Below, piece after piece: positions 1 to 8,463 of a stretch of DNA of 64,000 bases. The stretch lies in assembly GCF_021245805.1 (NCBI RefSeq), contig NZ_JAJJNF010000006.1:243244-307243 (forward strand). Reading direction: 5' to 3'. Within the stretch, counting starts at the first letter, position 1, and every line of letters starts with the position of its first letter. The position numbers were made by a program, and so were the translations under genes. The notes beneath the pieces were generated by a model, which saw nothing but the letters and a program-made list of their open reading frames with translations, was not told where the DNA came from and ran no database searches. Origin of the DNA: Mangrovimonas futianensis. Its GTDB lineage: Bacteria > Bacteroidota > Bacteroidia > Flavobacteriales > Flavobacteriaceae.

Positions 1-724
1 AAATTCCTTTCGTAATTAAATTGCAAGGGGAATCAGAGTAAACACTGTCTTTGATCATTACGATTAATTTATCACATAATTGAATGGCCAAATCAATTTC
101 ATGGGAGGAAAATAGAATGGTTTTTCCTGTTTCCTTGGTCAGGTTTTGAAGTAATTTTAAAATGTACGCCTTGTGGTACATGTCCAGATGAGTAGTTGGT
201 TCATCCAAAACGATGAGGTCGGTATCTTGAGCCAAGGCTCTTGAGATCATGGCCTTTTGAAGTTGACCATCGCTCAATTCATAACACTTCTTGTCTTTTA
301 AGGAAACAATGTTGGTGGAAGCCATGGCTTGATGGATGATGTCTAGATCTTGAGTAGATAGGCTTCCAATCCAGTTGGTATAGGGTTGTCTTCCTAGCGC
401 GATTAATTCAAAAACCGATAAGTTTTTGGACGCCATTTTTTCAGTCAATACTAGACTCAAGGTTTGTGCTAATTGAAGGTTGGTAAAAGATTCAATATGC
501 TTTCCATTCAATAGAATATGTCCTTCTATAGGATTTTGTACCTGAGTTAGTGTTCGTAACAAGGTTGATTTTCCAATGCCATTTGCTCCAACCAATCCAA
601 CCAATTGTCCCTTTTCTAACGAGATATTAATATTGGAAGCAATAACATTGGTCCCCTTTTTGGATTCATATCCAATAGAAAGATTTTCTGTCTTTAAAAT
701 GATATCTTTTTTAGCCTTAATCAT
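1..724 (-). CDS. btuD: B12-type ABC transporter ATP-binding protein, 3' end cut by window
   Basis: Cytoplasmic ATPase of a FecCD/BtuCD-type importer that powers uptake of a metal chelate, here most likely cobalamin. Translating the minus strand from the ATG at 724 gives 241 codons open to the window edge. Walker A GANGIGKST lies at residues 46-54, the signature loop reads LSDGQ (150-154; G to D variant of LSGGQ), Walker B LIVLDEP is at 170-176 and the H-loop His is 208. Relatives are about 250-260 residues, so only a few C-terminal residues are missing. The start overlaps the stop of the upstream lipoprotein gene as ATGA, showing translational coupling in one operon. The B12 assignment rests on the divergent cobalamin riboswitch and BtuB; siderophore or haem transport is the alternative. 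Confidence 0.9.
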   Translation of the reverse strand, partial: MIKAKKDIILKTENLSIGYESKKGTNVIASNINISLEKGQLVGLVGANGIGKSTLLRTLTQVQNPIEGHILLNGKHIESFTNLQLAQTLSLVLTEKMASKNLSVFELIALGRQPYTNWIGSLSTQDLDIIHQAMASTNIVSLKDKKCYELSDGQLQKAMISRALAQDTDLIVLDEPTTHLDMYHKAYILKLLQNLTKETGKTILFSSHEIDLAIQLCDKLIVMIKDSVYSDSPCNLITKGI

Positions 725-1356
725 TCCAATAAAAATTGTTCTTTAATCTTTCTTTGCCTTTCTAATATTTTCTTTCTGAGATTTTCATCTCTTAAATTAT
801 CATCAACCAGAGAAATATAATACAAGGAAATTATCACTTGATTGTTGAAGTCTTGATAGTTTATAGCTTCAAAATTTTTTGCAACGTAGTTTGCAAAATA
901 AAAATCATAAAATTCTCCACTCAACTCAAAACGGGGGAACAAAACTTTAGCAAATTTATTATTCAAACTAAGATCTTGAAAGTAGGCATAAAAACTGCTT
1001 GGAATTCTTGGAGCCATCAATTCGTAAGGGTTGTCTTTACTCACAAAATGAACCATCCAAATGTCTTTAAAAGTTTTTGGGATGTTTTGATATAGTTGTT
1101 TTTGTTTTTGATAATCAATTTGATTAATTAAGGTATCAATACCATTCAAATATACTAGTTTAAACATATCCTTGAAAGATGTTTCAAAATTTTCAGGATT
1201 GCTTTTCAGGTATTCTTTAGTGAAAAAACTAGTTAGCTTATTTAAATCCTTAATCTGTCTGTTGCTAAAATGATTTTCAAGTTCAATTGTACTTCTGTTC
1301 CTAGTACACGAAACCAAAAATATGGAAAATATTAAAGTAGCAAGATAGGTTTTCAT
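721..1356 (-). CDS. Unknown lipoprotein embedded in the B12 ABC transporter operon
   Basis: A 211-residue predicted lipoprotein. The signal peptide ends in a lipobox LVSC (Cys 17), and the rest is charged and probably helical, rich in Lys, Asn, Phe and Tyr, with no motif I recognise. It looks somewhat like the GldB type of small flavobacterial lipoprotein, but I cannot support that. It sits between the permease and ATPase genes, 16 bases after the permease stop, and its own stop overlaps the ATPase start. It is therefore co-transcribed with the importer, and I infer a role in uptake or envelope anchoring. Function unknown. Confidence 0.8.
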   Translation of the reverse strand: MKTYLATLIFSIFLVSCTRNRSTIELENHFSNRQIKDLNKLTSFFTKEYLKSNPENFETSFKDMFKLVYLNGIDTLINQIDYQKQKQLYQNIPKTFKDIWMVHFVSKDNPYELMAPRIPSSFYAYFQDLSLNNKFAKVLFPRFELSGEFYDFYFANYVAKNFEAINYQDFNNQVIISLYYISLVDDNLRDENLRKKILERQRKIKEQFLLE

Positions 1357-1372
1357 AGCATTAATATAGAAC

Positions 1373-2401
1373 TTAAAAAACCATTTTACGTTTTCTTACT
1401 AGTAACCAAATAACCACCGGGGCCCCAATAATTGAGGTAATGGCATTGATAGGTAAGGTGTAATCACTATTGGGTAGTTGGGCAATACTATCGCAAATAA
1501 GCATCAATATTCCACCAAAAAGAAAAACGGCAGGAAGTAAGACTTTATGATTTGCTGTTGTAAAAATCTGTCTTGTTAAATGTGGAATAGCTAATCCGAT
1601 AAAAGCAATCGGTCCGGCAAATGCTGTTATAGTTCCAGCCAAAAAGCTGGTTGCGAGAATGATAATCAATCGACTTCTTTTCATATTGAGTCCTAGACTC
1701 TTGGCGTAGTTTTCTCCTAAAAGAAGTGTGTTTAAAGCTTTTATGGACAGAATACTTAGGAAGATTCCAAAAATGTAAATGATAAAGAAAATGGCTAATT
1801 CTCTCCAAGATAGATTTCCAAGACTTCCAAATCCCCAAAAAATATACTGCTGCAGTTTTTGGGCCGAACTAAAATAGGAAAGGACACTTACAACCGCAGA
1901 GGTAATACTTCCAAACATCAACCCGATAATAAGTATGGCCATAGTATCCCTAACTTTGGAGGAAACAGCCAATACGGCCAATAAAACCAAAAAACTCCCC
2001 AAACTTGCCGCAACAACCAAACTCCACTTTGAGATGAGCATCCCTGTTAAGAAACCTCCAGAGACTCCTGCTCCCAAGATAATGATAGCAACTCCCAAAC
2101 TTGCTCCTGAACTGATTCCCAGTACAAAAGGACCAGCTAACGGATTTCTAAATAGTGTTTGCATGAGAAGACCAGAAATTCCCAGTCCAGATCCAACTAA
2201 TATGGCAGTTAAGGCTTTTGGAAGTCTATAATTTAAAATGATATAAGACCAAGATTCATTAGCAATACTTCCAAACAGGCCTTTAAAAACATCTGGTATA
2301 GGAATGTAAACAGATCCTAGACTGATGTTTCCCAAAAAACAGACTATCAGCAGAAAGGATAGCAGTACAAAAGGAAGTTTATATGACTTTGAATCTGACA
2401 A
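1373..2401 (-). CDS. btuC: FecCD/BtuC-family ABC transporter permease
   Basis: Inner-membrane permease of a BtuC/FecCD-type importer, 342 residues, the usual length for the family, with about ten hydrophobic segments. Family landmarks are visible: NYRLPKALTAILVGSGLGISG in the first third, the RNPLAGPFVLGISSGASLG stretch, and GPIAFIGLAIPHLTR near residues 262-276, which includes the region that contacts the ATPase. The start is TTG at 2401, directly behind the stop of the binding-protein gene, and there is no nearby ATG. Second gene of the minus-strand operon. The substrate is inferred from the neighbouring cobalamin riboswitch and BtuB/BtuG genes. Confidence 0.92.
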   Translation of the reverse strand: MSDSKSYKLPFVLLSFLLIVCFLGNISLGSVYIPIPDVFKGLFGSIANESWSYIILNYRLPKALTAILVGSGLGISGLLMQTLFRNPLAGPFVLGISSGASLGVAIIILGAGVSGGFLTGMLISKWSLVVAASLGSFLVLLAVLAVSSKVRDTMAILIIGLMFGSITSAVVSVLSYFSSAQKLQQYIFWGFGSLGNLSWRELAIFFIIYIFGIFLSILSIKALNTLLLGENYAKSLGLNMKRSRLIIILATSFLAGTITAFAGPIAFIGLAIPHLTRQIFTTANHKVLLPAVFLFGGILMLICDSIAQLPNSDYTLPINAITSIIGAPVVIWLLVRKRKMVF

Positions 2402-2402
2402 A

Positions 2403-3575
2403 TTATTTCAATTTTTTAAAAAAATGAGGTTGGTAATCTATCAACATATCTGGATGGCAAATTTTTATAATATCCTTTAATACCAAATCAGGTCTGGCAA
2501 ATCCTTCTTCGTAATAGGTGACGCCCCCTGTTGGTCCCAATGTATTGGCAAAGGAGTAAATGGTATTATTCTGAAAAGCCTTGAACTGGGTGTAGTGCTC
2601 ATTGGCATTTTTTAGAGCTTCCATAGAATTGTAATATGATGGACTTAACCAGATGTCTGCATTCTGAGCTTTTGAGAAAACAGCCTCAAAGCTTAAGGCC
2701 AAACTTCCTGCACTGGAAACTTCACTCCAAAGATAATCCACATTGGCATCCTTCATAAGTTGAGCTTCGGGGCTAGTGCCACTTGGTAGGTACCACACAT
2801 CTTTTTCCAAAGCGCCACTTAAAATAGTGGGTCTGTTTTTAATATTGGATGCTAAGGTTTTAGCCTTATAATACTCCGATTTTATTTTGTTAAAAATCGA
2901 GTCTGCCATGGCTTCCTTTTGATATAAAGCTCCAAAAAACTTGATCCATTCTGCTTTTGCCAAAGGGGAGGTTTCTATCCAATCACCATTGTAAATAACC
3001 GGAATCCCTGATTTTTTTATCGTTTCAAATGTGCGATTATTGCCATCAATTCCAAATCCTACAACCACTTCAGGCCTTAGCTCCAATAGGACTTCGGTAT
3101 TGATGCCTTCATTTTTGCCCAATTCTCTAATCATTCCTTCATCAATTCGTTTTCTGGTATTTATTGATGAAATATAGGTAGATCCAGGAAAACCAACTAA
3201 AGACTCAACTTCATCCAATAATTCTAGAGAAGGAATATGGGTCGTGGAGGTAACCACTATTTTTTTTATGGGAGTGGTCAGGATGGCATCATATTCATCC
3301 TTGTTTAAGGTAATGGTAGCAAGGTTTTCTTCAGGGATTAAGGCATATTTATAGGACTGCTCAGCCTTGGGCCACGGATTGTATATTTCCAACACTTTAT
3401 ATTGCTCATAATTTTTGATTTGAAACCCTATAGCAAAACTTAAGCTGTCTACTGTTTCATTTTTAAGAGGTTCTATTTTTTCTGCTTTCTTGTCTTCCTT
3501 GCAACTCCAAAAAATGGAAATAAATAGTAAAAGGATAGGTAACCTAAGTGACAGATAAATTCTTGATCTTATCAT
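2403..3575 (-). CDS. btuF: BtuF-like periplasmic binding lipoprotein of the ABC importer
   Basis: Substrate-binding protein (two-lobed helical-backbone fold, PeripBP_2 type) that hands ligand to the BtuC permease. 390 residues. The signal peptide has a lipobox ending WSC (Cys 25), so it is membrane-anchored. Family marks are the opening strand IKKIVVTSTTHIPSLELL, the GFPGSTYIS loop and LRPEVVVGFG in the first lobe. The first gene of the minus-strand operon, it diverges from the riboswitch side. A -7-like TACATTTG (minus strand, 3611-3618) lies 36 bases upstream. No cobalamin riboswitch is visible on this strand, so this operon is not obviously under the same control as btuB. The ligand is inferred from context. 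Confidence 0.88.
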   Translation of the reverse strand: MIRSRIYLSLRLPILLLFISIFWSCKEDKKAEKIEPLKNETVDSLSFAIGFQIKNYEQYKVLEIYNPWPKAEQSYKYALIPEENLATITLNKDEYDAILTTPIKKIVVTSTTHIPSLELLDEVESLVGFPGSTYISSINTRKRIDEGMIRELGKNEGINTEVLLELRPEVVVGFGIDGNNRTFETIKKSGIPVIYNGDWIETSPLAKAEWIKFFGALYQKEAMADSIFNKIKSEYYKAKTLASNIKNRPTILSGALEKDVWYLPSGTSPEAQLMKDANVDYLWSEVSSAGSLALSFEAVFSKAQNADIWLSPSYYNSMEALKNANEHYTQFKAFQNNTIYSFANTLGPTGGVTYYEEGFARPDLVLKDIIKICHPDMLIDYQPHFFKKLK

Positions 3576-3597
3576 AAGTTTGTTTAAACTTTAAGTT

Positions 3598-3705
3598 ATG
3601 AGAGACGGTTCAAATGTAACAATATATCTAGTAGCGGGAATTATTATACTGCATTTTTTGGTTGGATTAATTTATTTGCTCATCAAAATGAATAAGAAAA
3701 ATTAG
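3598..3705 (+). CDS. Candidate 35-residue single-pass membrane protein
   Basis: An ATG-to-TAG frame of 36 codons. A short polar head (MRDGSN) is followed by about 24 strongly hydrophobic residues and a basic tail (KMNKKN), which is exactly the layout of a small single-pass protein with its C-terminus inside. It lies in the otherwise gene-free stretch between btuF and the btuB promoter. Against it: no known family, no clear promoter, and the putative btuF promoter lies inside it on the other strand. It may be chance, but the composition is unusual for random AT-rich DNA. Confidence 0.4.
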   Translation: MRDGSNVTIYLVAGIIILHFLVGLIYLLIKMNKKN

Positions 3706-3714
3706 TTTTCTGTA

Positions 3715-3743
3715 TTGCTATAGAAAGTTAATAAGTATCTTTG
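3715..3743 (+). promoter_or_regulatory. Promoter of the riboswitch-btuB-btuG transcript
   Basis: A -7 box TATCTTTG at 3736-3743 matches the Bacteroidetes consensus TAnnTTTG exactly. A -33 TTG at 3715-3717 lies 18 bases upstream. Transcription would start near 3750, just before the first conserved base of the cobalamin riboswitch. Confidence 0.6.
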
Positions 3744-3748
3744 CATCG

Positions 3749-3911
3749 AATTTTGGTTCCCATTAGGGGATTAATAGGGAATCTGGTGTAAATCCAGGAC
3801 TGTTCCCGCAACTGTAAGCTATCAAGCTTTGTACAACACTTCAAAATGTCACTGTCTGTAAAGACGGGAAGGCGATGCACAAAGACGCAAGTCAGGAGAC
3901 CTGCCAATTTC
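3749..3911 (+). promoter_or_regulatory. Cobalamin riboswitch
   Basis: An adenosylcobalamin-sensing leader upstream of btuB. Conserved core pieces are present in the right order: GGGAATCTGGTGTAAATCC near 3777-3795, then GGACTGTTCCCGCAACTGTAAG (3798-3819), and the diagnostic B12 box AGTCAGGAGACCTGCC at 3890-3905. AATTTTGG near 3750 and CCAATTT near 3904 can close the P1 helix. An A/T hairpin follows before the start codon. By analogy with other B12 riboswitches, bound cobalamin should lower expression of the outer-membrane uptake genes. Confidence 0.95.
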
Positions 3912-3925
3912 AAAACTAAATAATT

Positions 3926-3948
3926 TAAGCTTTCGGGTAAAAAGCTTA
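3926..3948 (+). promoter_or_regulatory. Hairpin between B12 box and btuB start (likely expression platform)
   Basis: Seven-base perfect stem TAAGCTT (3926-3932) with AAGCTTA (3942-3948) and a loop containing CGGGT. It ends six bases before the btuB ATG and has no U-tract, so it fits translational rather than transcriptional control. The G-rich loop could make the kissing contact (L5-L13 type) known from other cobalamin riboswitches; that contact is inferred. Confidence 0.55.
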
Positions 3949-3954
3949 GGGGAA

Positions 3955-5790
3955 ATGAAGCAGGTTTATATTGTCTTTTGTTGTTTGTTTTTTTCAGGTT
4001 TGGTCTCATCACAAACCCTAACTGATTCTATCCAAAATTTGGATGAGGTTATTGTTTTGGCCGACAAAAATCTAAAGGAATTTTCCAATTCCCAAACTCT
4101 AGTAACCCTTGCAGATAGTTCCATAACAAGAAGTGGAGCTTCCTTGACAGAATTATTAAGTCTTAATTCCGCCATCCATTTTAAGGAAAATGGATTGGGA
4201 ATGGTATCATCTCCTTCTTTTAGGGGTTCTACAGCGCAACAAACGGCTGTGGTTTGGAATGGAATCAATATTAATTCTCAGTTCAATGGGCAAACTGATT
4301 TCAATACGGTCAATATTAGAAATTTTGATGAAGTTGGAATTAGGAGTGGTGGTGGAAGTGTGCTCTACGGCAGTGGAGCGATAGGAGGTAGCATCCATTT
4401 GAATAATTCCGTTCAGTTTGATGCCGGATTTGAAAATAGCTTTTTCACTCGCCTTGGAAGTTATGATACCCAAGATGTAAACTATACAGGGAGGTTTTCA
4501 AACGACAAGTTAAGTGTAAACATATCAACATCATATTCCCATTCTGAAAATGATTATGAGGTGCCTACTAGACTAGGGAGGAACCAAAATGGTAGCTTTT
4601 ATAATCTGGGAATGTCGGCCAATATTGGATATAAAATAAATGCCAATAACCTCATTAAGTATTATGGGTATTCCTATGATGGAGAGCGTCACTTCTCTTT
4701 AATTTCTCCTACTGAGACGCCTACCAAATATCAAGATATTAATACCAGACAATTGCTTGAATGGGAGGGAACCTATGGCAAGGTTTCTTCTAATTTAAAA
4801 TTGGCTTACTTAACCGAGAGGTATAAATATTTTTCTAATACAGGACTTGATAATTATACTTTTGGAGAAGCCAACACAGTTGTTGGTAAATACCAATTGG
4901 GATATCGCATCTTTGCTGGAGCCTACCTTCAGGGAATGGCAGATATCACTCATACCGCGGGGGAAGGGTCTAGCATCAATGAAACCAAACGTACCATTTC
5001 AGGATTCAGCCTATTGTTTAAACAGCAACTTAAAAAGTTAATTTATGAAGCTAGCCTTAGACAGGAAATAACCGAGAATTATGAAAGTCCGTTGTTATAT
5101 AATTTGGGGTTAAGGTATAAATTCAACTCTTGGTACACCTTAAAATTAAATGGCTCTAAAAATTTTAGAATTCCTACTTATAATGATTTGTATTGGGCAG
5201 GAAGCGGTAATGTGACTTTGAAACCTGAAATGGCCTACCAATTTGAATTGGGAAATGAATTTCAGTTTGGAGATGTTAAAGTCTCCTTGTTAGGATTCTA
5301 TAATGATATTACTGACATGATTCGGTGGCTGCCTTCTGGTTCATTATGGAATCCGGTTAACACAGATCATGTCCTAACCTATGGTTTGGAAACGCAACTT
5401 CAATTTTCAAAACAAATTGGTGATCATCATATTGGACTGAATGCTTCTTATTCTTATACCAAGTCAGAAAATCAAGAAACTGAAAAACAACTTACCTATG
5501 TCCCTTATCATAAAGGAGCAGGAATCGTAAGTTATCAATTCCGTCAATGGTCTATGTATTGGCAAAGTATGTATACGGGAGAGGTTTTTATTTTCTCGGA
5601 TAACAATCCAAGATACATATTGGAGGATTATTTTATAAATAATTTAGGGGTAGAATATCAATTTCACAAGCCATTTCCAATTCAATTGGGAGTACAGGTA
5701 AAGAATATCTTAAACGAGACATACCAGAGTGTGGCAAACCGCTACATGCCTGGAATAAATTATAACTTTTATTTAAATTTTAATTTTTAA
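3955..5790 (+). CDS. btuB: BtuB-type TonB-dependent outer membrane cobalamin receptor
   Basis: Outer-membrane gated beta barrel that imports cobalamin using TonB energy. 611 residues, the size of E. coli BtuB and much shorter than SusC-type receptors. A signal peptide ends near VSSQ (residue 20). The plug domain (about 40-150) includes SPSFRGSTAQQTAVVWNG and the GSGAIGGSIHL motif; the barrel follows, with the typical NFRIPTYNDLYW stretch and a terminal aromatic residue (NFNF end). It lies directly behind a cobalamin riboswitch, which fixes the substrate better than homology alone. The next gene starts three bases after its stop. Confidence 0.93.
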   Translation: MKQVYIVFCCLFFSGLVSSQTLTDSIQNLDEVIVLADKNLKEFSNSQTLVTLADSSITRSGASLTELLSLNSAIHFKENGLGMVSSPSFRGSTAQQTAVVWNGININSQFNGQTDFNTVNIRNFDEVGIRSGGGSVLYGSGAIGGSIHLNNSVQFDAGFENSFFTRLGSYDTQDVNYTGRFSNDKLSVNISTSYSHSENDYEVPTRLGRNQNGSFYNLGMSANIGYKINANNLIKYYGYSYDGERHFSLISPTETPTKYQDINTRQLLEWEGTYGKVSSNLKLAYLTERYKYFSNTGLDNYTFGEANTVVGKYQLGYRIFAGAYLQGMADITHTAGEGSSINETKRTISGFSLLFKQQLKKLIYEASLRQEITENYESPLLYNLGLRYKFNSWYTLKLNGSKNFRIPTYNDLYWAGSGNVTLKPEMAYQFELGNEFQFGDVKVSLLGFYNDITDMIRWLPSGSLWNPVNTDHVLTYGLETQLQFSKQIGDHHIGLNASYSYTKSENQETEKQLTYVPYHKGAGIVSYQFRQWSMYWQSMYTGEVFIFSDNNPRYILEDYFINNLGVEYQFHKPFPIQLGVQVKNILNETYQSVANRYMPGINYNFYLNFNF

Positions 5791-5793
5791 ACT

Positions 5794-6870
5794 ATGAAAA
5801 ACTATTTCAAATCTATCATGTTACTCCTTTCATTAGGATTGTTTGTTTTCTCCTGTAGCGATGACGACAACATTACGCCTATAGAGAATCCATCCGGGAC
5901 TTATGAAAATGGAATGCTAGTCTTGGCAGAAGGCGGTTCCATTTCTGGATCGGTGTCTTATATTTCATCTGATTTCACGGAAGTTGAAAACAACATTTTC
6001 TTCAATATTAATAGTGATGAATTAGGAACTTATGTGCAATCAATGGCTTTTCTGGGTGGAAAAGGATATATTGTAACAGATAATAATACGATTAATGTGG
6101 TTGACAGGTATTCTTTTGAAAGAGAAGCTACGATTACTAATGGTTTGAGTTTGCCAAGATATATGGCTGTTTCCAATGGAAAAGGGTATGTAACCAATTG
6201 GGGAGATGGATTTGTTGCTGATGATGATTTTGTCGCAGTTATTGATTTATCAAGTAATACAGTTCAAGAAAGTATTCCTGTAGGTGAAGGTCCTGAACAA
6301 ATTTTGGCCATTGGGGATAAATTGTTTGTGTCCCACAAGGGAGGTTATAGCACCAACAATATTATTTCGGTAATCAATACCACGGACAATTCTATAGAGA
6401 CTATTGAAGTAGCAGACAATCCAGATGAAATGTTTGTTAATGGATCTGGGCAATTGGTTGTTTTGTCTGAGGGCGCTACTATTTATGATGCTAATTGGAC
6501 TCCTATTGGGGATACTCCTGGAGCTATCACTACAATTGACCCATCAAACAATAGTGTTGTATCAGAAATAGCATTTGCTGAAGGCTTTCACCCAAATTTA
6601 ATGGCATACAGCCAAGGTTATATTTATTACCAATTAAACAATCAAGTTTTTGAAATGTCTGAAGCATCAACGTCATTACCAACTTCAGCTATCATTAACT
6701 TATCTGGGACAACACCTTATGGATTGAATGTCAATGGAACCCATTTATTTGTTACAGATGCTAAGGATTTTGCTTCTTTAAGTGATTTATTGGTTTTTGA
6801 TTTGACTGATAATTCATTAGCCAACACTATTGAGGTAGGACTGATTGCATCAAAGGTTTACTTTAATTAA
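5794..6870 (+). CDS. btuG: BtuG-like surface lipoprotein with YncE/DUF5074-type beta-propeller
   Basis: 358 residues with a lipobox (FVFSC, Cys 21) followed by the acidic run SDDDN, the lipoprotein surface-export type of signal in Bacteroidetes. The remainder is propeller-like, with repeated strand patterns such as INVVDRYSFE, VAVIDLSSNTVQESIPVGEGPEQI and ISVINTTDNSIETIEVADNP. In Bacteroides thetaiotaomicron the BtuG lipoproteins are seven-bladed propellers that sit on BtuB and capture B12 with very high affinity. This gene is in the same riboswitch-controlled transcript directly after btuB, so the same role is likely. Sequence identity to BtuG itself was not tested. Confidence 0.8.
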   Translation: MKNYFKSIMLLLSLGLFVFSCSDDDNITPIENPSGTYENGMLVLAEGGSISGSVSYISSDFTEVENNIFFNINSDELGTYVQSMAFLGGKGYIVTDNNTINVVDRYSFEREATITNGLSLPRYMAVSNGKGYVTNWGDGFVADDDFVAVIDLSSNTVQESIPVGEGPEQILAIGDKLFVSHKGGYSTNNIISVINTTDNSIETIEVADNPDEMFVNGSGQLVVLSEGATIYDANWTPIGDTPGAITTIDPSNNSVVSEIAFAEGFHPNLMAYSQGYIYYQLNNQVFEMSEASTSLPTSAIINLSGTTPYGLNVNGTHLFVTDAKDFASLSDLLVFDLTDNSLANTIEVGLIASKVYFN

Positions 6871-6892
6871 TACCATTGAACTTAGTTAAAAT

Positions 6893-6920
6893 AAAAAAGC
6901 CGCTCAAAGCGGCTTTTTTT
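6893..6920. terminator. Bidirectional terminator between btuG and the S41 protease gene
   Basis: Perfect GCCGCT/AGCGGC stem with a CAA loop, an A-run before it and a T-run after it. It serves the convergent btuG (plus) and protease (minus) genes; the protease stop codon lies at its right edge. Confidence 0.9.
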
Positions 6921-8332
6921 TAATCAGCAATCATTATTTGGGAATTCGGTTCTAAATCATGATTATCACCAATAATCTCATGACCTTTACTTGTTAATGC
7001 GGCTTGTCGCCCGCCATTTTCTATAACTTGGAGAGCGGCTGCCAATAACGGTTCTGTTGGGTTTCCGATACTTCCTAAATCATTTACTTTTTCACCAATT
7101 TCCACATCTGGTACAAGACCACTGTTAGGTACTGCCAATCCCTCAGCATTTCTTGTAATGGCGATTAAAGGCAATAATGCATAGGTGTGGGTTGGATTAA
7201 CATTTTGACGCCCATAATCTGGTGAGTCATAAATTATGCTGGAAGCCTGCGATTTTCCTACGGTATTTTTTCCAATATGCACAACTTCAATATAGGAGCT
7301 TAAACTATTAATAACCATTTCACTAGCAGAAGCGCTACTTCCTGTAGCAATAACATAGACTTTATTCAGATTCAAACTATTGATAGATGTTCCATTAAAA
7401 CTACTCGTGAAATTGTAGGTAGAATTAAAATTTTGTTTTTGATCATTATAATTTAAGCTTGAAAAAGCAGCCCCATTGAACTGGCCGGTAATCATGCTTC
7501 CCAAAAGTCTGGCAGAATTTACAGAACCACCTGGGTTATACCTTAAATCTAAAACTAGTTTTTGAACACCGTTTGACGAAAAATAACCAAATACGTCATT
7601 CAATTGGTTGTTGAAGTCTCCCGTAAATCCGTTATACATGAGATAGCCTACCTGTTCACCTCCAATATTAAAAACGTCAAAGTCATAAACAGGATTTTCG
7701 GTGTAGGGTACTTTGGTTAGCTGAATTTGCTGATTTATATCTGATATAAAATCATCAGTTACGTCATTTGGTGTGCCATTGTCATCATAAGAGCCAAGAG
7801 CAATAGTATAAGAATTAGTGCCCAATAAGGTTCTATAATTGTTAATGGTGAGTTGTGTACCATTAACTGAATGAAATATATCGCCTCTAACCAATCCTTT
7901 ATTTTCAGCATCGGTGCTAGGTAAAATATAACGTACGTAACCATACACATCAGTATCTGTAGATGAAAACCTAAAAAGGCCATACTCCATACCATTGTGA
8001 TAGGAGGTACCATTAAGCTGTTGTTCTAAGGCAAAATAATCATCTGTTATCGCACTAAACCTATCAATAGTTTGCCTTTCATAAATCAAACTTTCAAAAA
8101 GGTTGTCAGGAGAACTAAAACTATTTAAATAAGAGTCATAGTCACTAGACTCAGCTCGGTTGGTTTGTAATTGTGGCATTTCATCTTTATAAATATACCA
8201 CTCGAACATGGCTCGGTACACAAAATCTTTGATATCTTGATCGGTTGCTGGGTTGTCATCCAAATCCTCAAAGCAGGAGTTTAGAGTGCATAAAACCAAC
8301 AGGTTGAGTATAATAAATCGTAGGGGTTTCAT
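6920..8332 (-). CDS. S41-family (C-terminal processing) peptidase lipoprotein
   Basis: 470 residues. A lipobox NSC (Cys 20) gives a lipoprotein. A PDZ-like domain spans about 130-200 (YVRYILPSTDAENKGLVRGD, VNGTQL). The S41 core follows with LVLDLRYNPGGSVNSA, the serine box GSSASASEMV, and VGKSQ, which would hold the catalytic Lys. Such proteins cleave C-terminal tails of periplasmic or surface proteins. It diverges from the ECF sigma gene, with 131 bases between them. The real substrate is unknown. Confidence 0.88.
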   Translation of the reverse strand: MKPLRFIILNLLVLCTLNSCFEDLDDNPATDQDIKDFVYRAMFEWYIYKDEMPQLQTNRAESSDYDSYLNSFSSPDNLFESLIYERQTIDRFSAITDDYFALEQQLNGTSYHNGMEYGLFRFSSTDTDVYGYVRYILPSTDAENKGLVRGDIFHSVNGTQLTINNYRTLLGTNSYTIALGSYDDNGTPNDVTDDFISDINQQIQLTKVPYTENPVYDFDVFNIGGEQVGYLMYNGFTGDFNNQLNDVFGYFSSNGVQKLVLDLRYNPGGSVNSARLLGSMITGQFNGAAFSSLNYNDQKQNFNSTYNFTSSFNGTSINSLNLNKVYVIATGSSASASEMVINSLSSYIEVVHIGKNTVGKSQASSIIYDSPDYGRQNVNPTHTYALLPLIAITRNAEGLAVPNSGLVPDVEIGEKVNDLGSIGNPTEPLLAAALQVIENGGRQAALTSKGHEIIGDNHDLEPNSQIMIAD

Positions 8333-8393
8333 AGCTTTTATAACTTTTATATTCCTTAAAAATAGCTACTTTGTATTGGGATTAAAAATTTTT

Positions 8394-8418
8394 GTAACAA
8401 AAAGAATCCTTGTTCGTC
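8394..8418 (+). promoter_or_regulatory. Candidate ECF-sigma autoregulated promoter
   Basis: GTAAC (8394-8398) and CGTC (8415-8418) are separated by 16 bases, the classical ECF -35 (AAC) / -10 (CGTC) layout, and do not resemble the housekeeping TAnnTTTG promoter. It lies 45 bases before the sigma gene start, as expected for an ECF factor that drives its own operon. Confidence 0.55.
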
Positions 8419-8463
8419 GTAAAGATGAATAGCAATAAAAAAGCTATTTAAACCAACCACAAA

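Noticed and set aside
3728..4012. Minus-strand open frame of 94 codons over the btuB leader
   Set aside because: It lies antisense to a well-conserved cobalamin riboswitch and the btuB start; the sequence is explained by the RNA, and the predicted peptide has no signal or motif.
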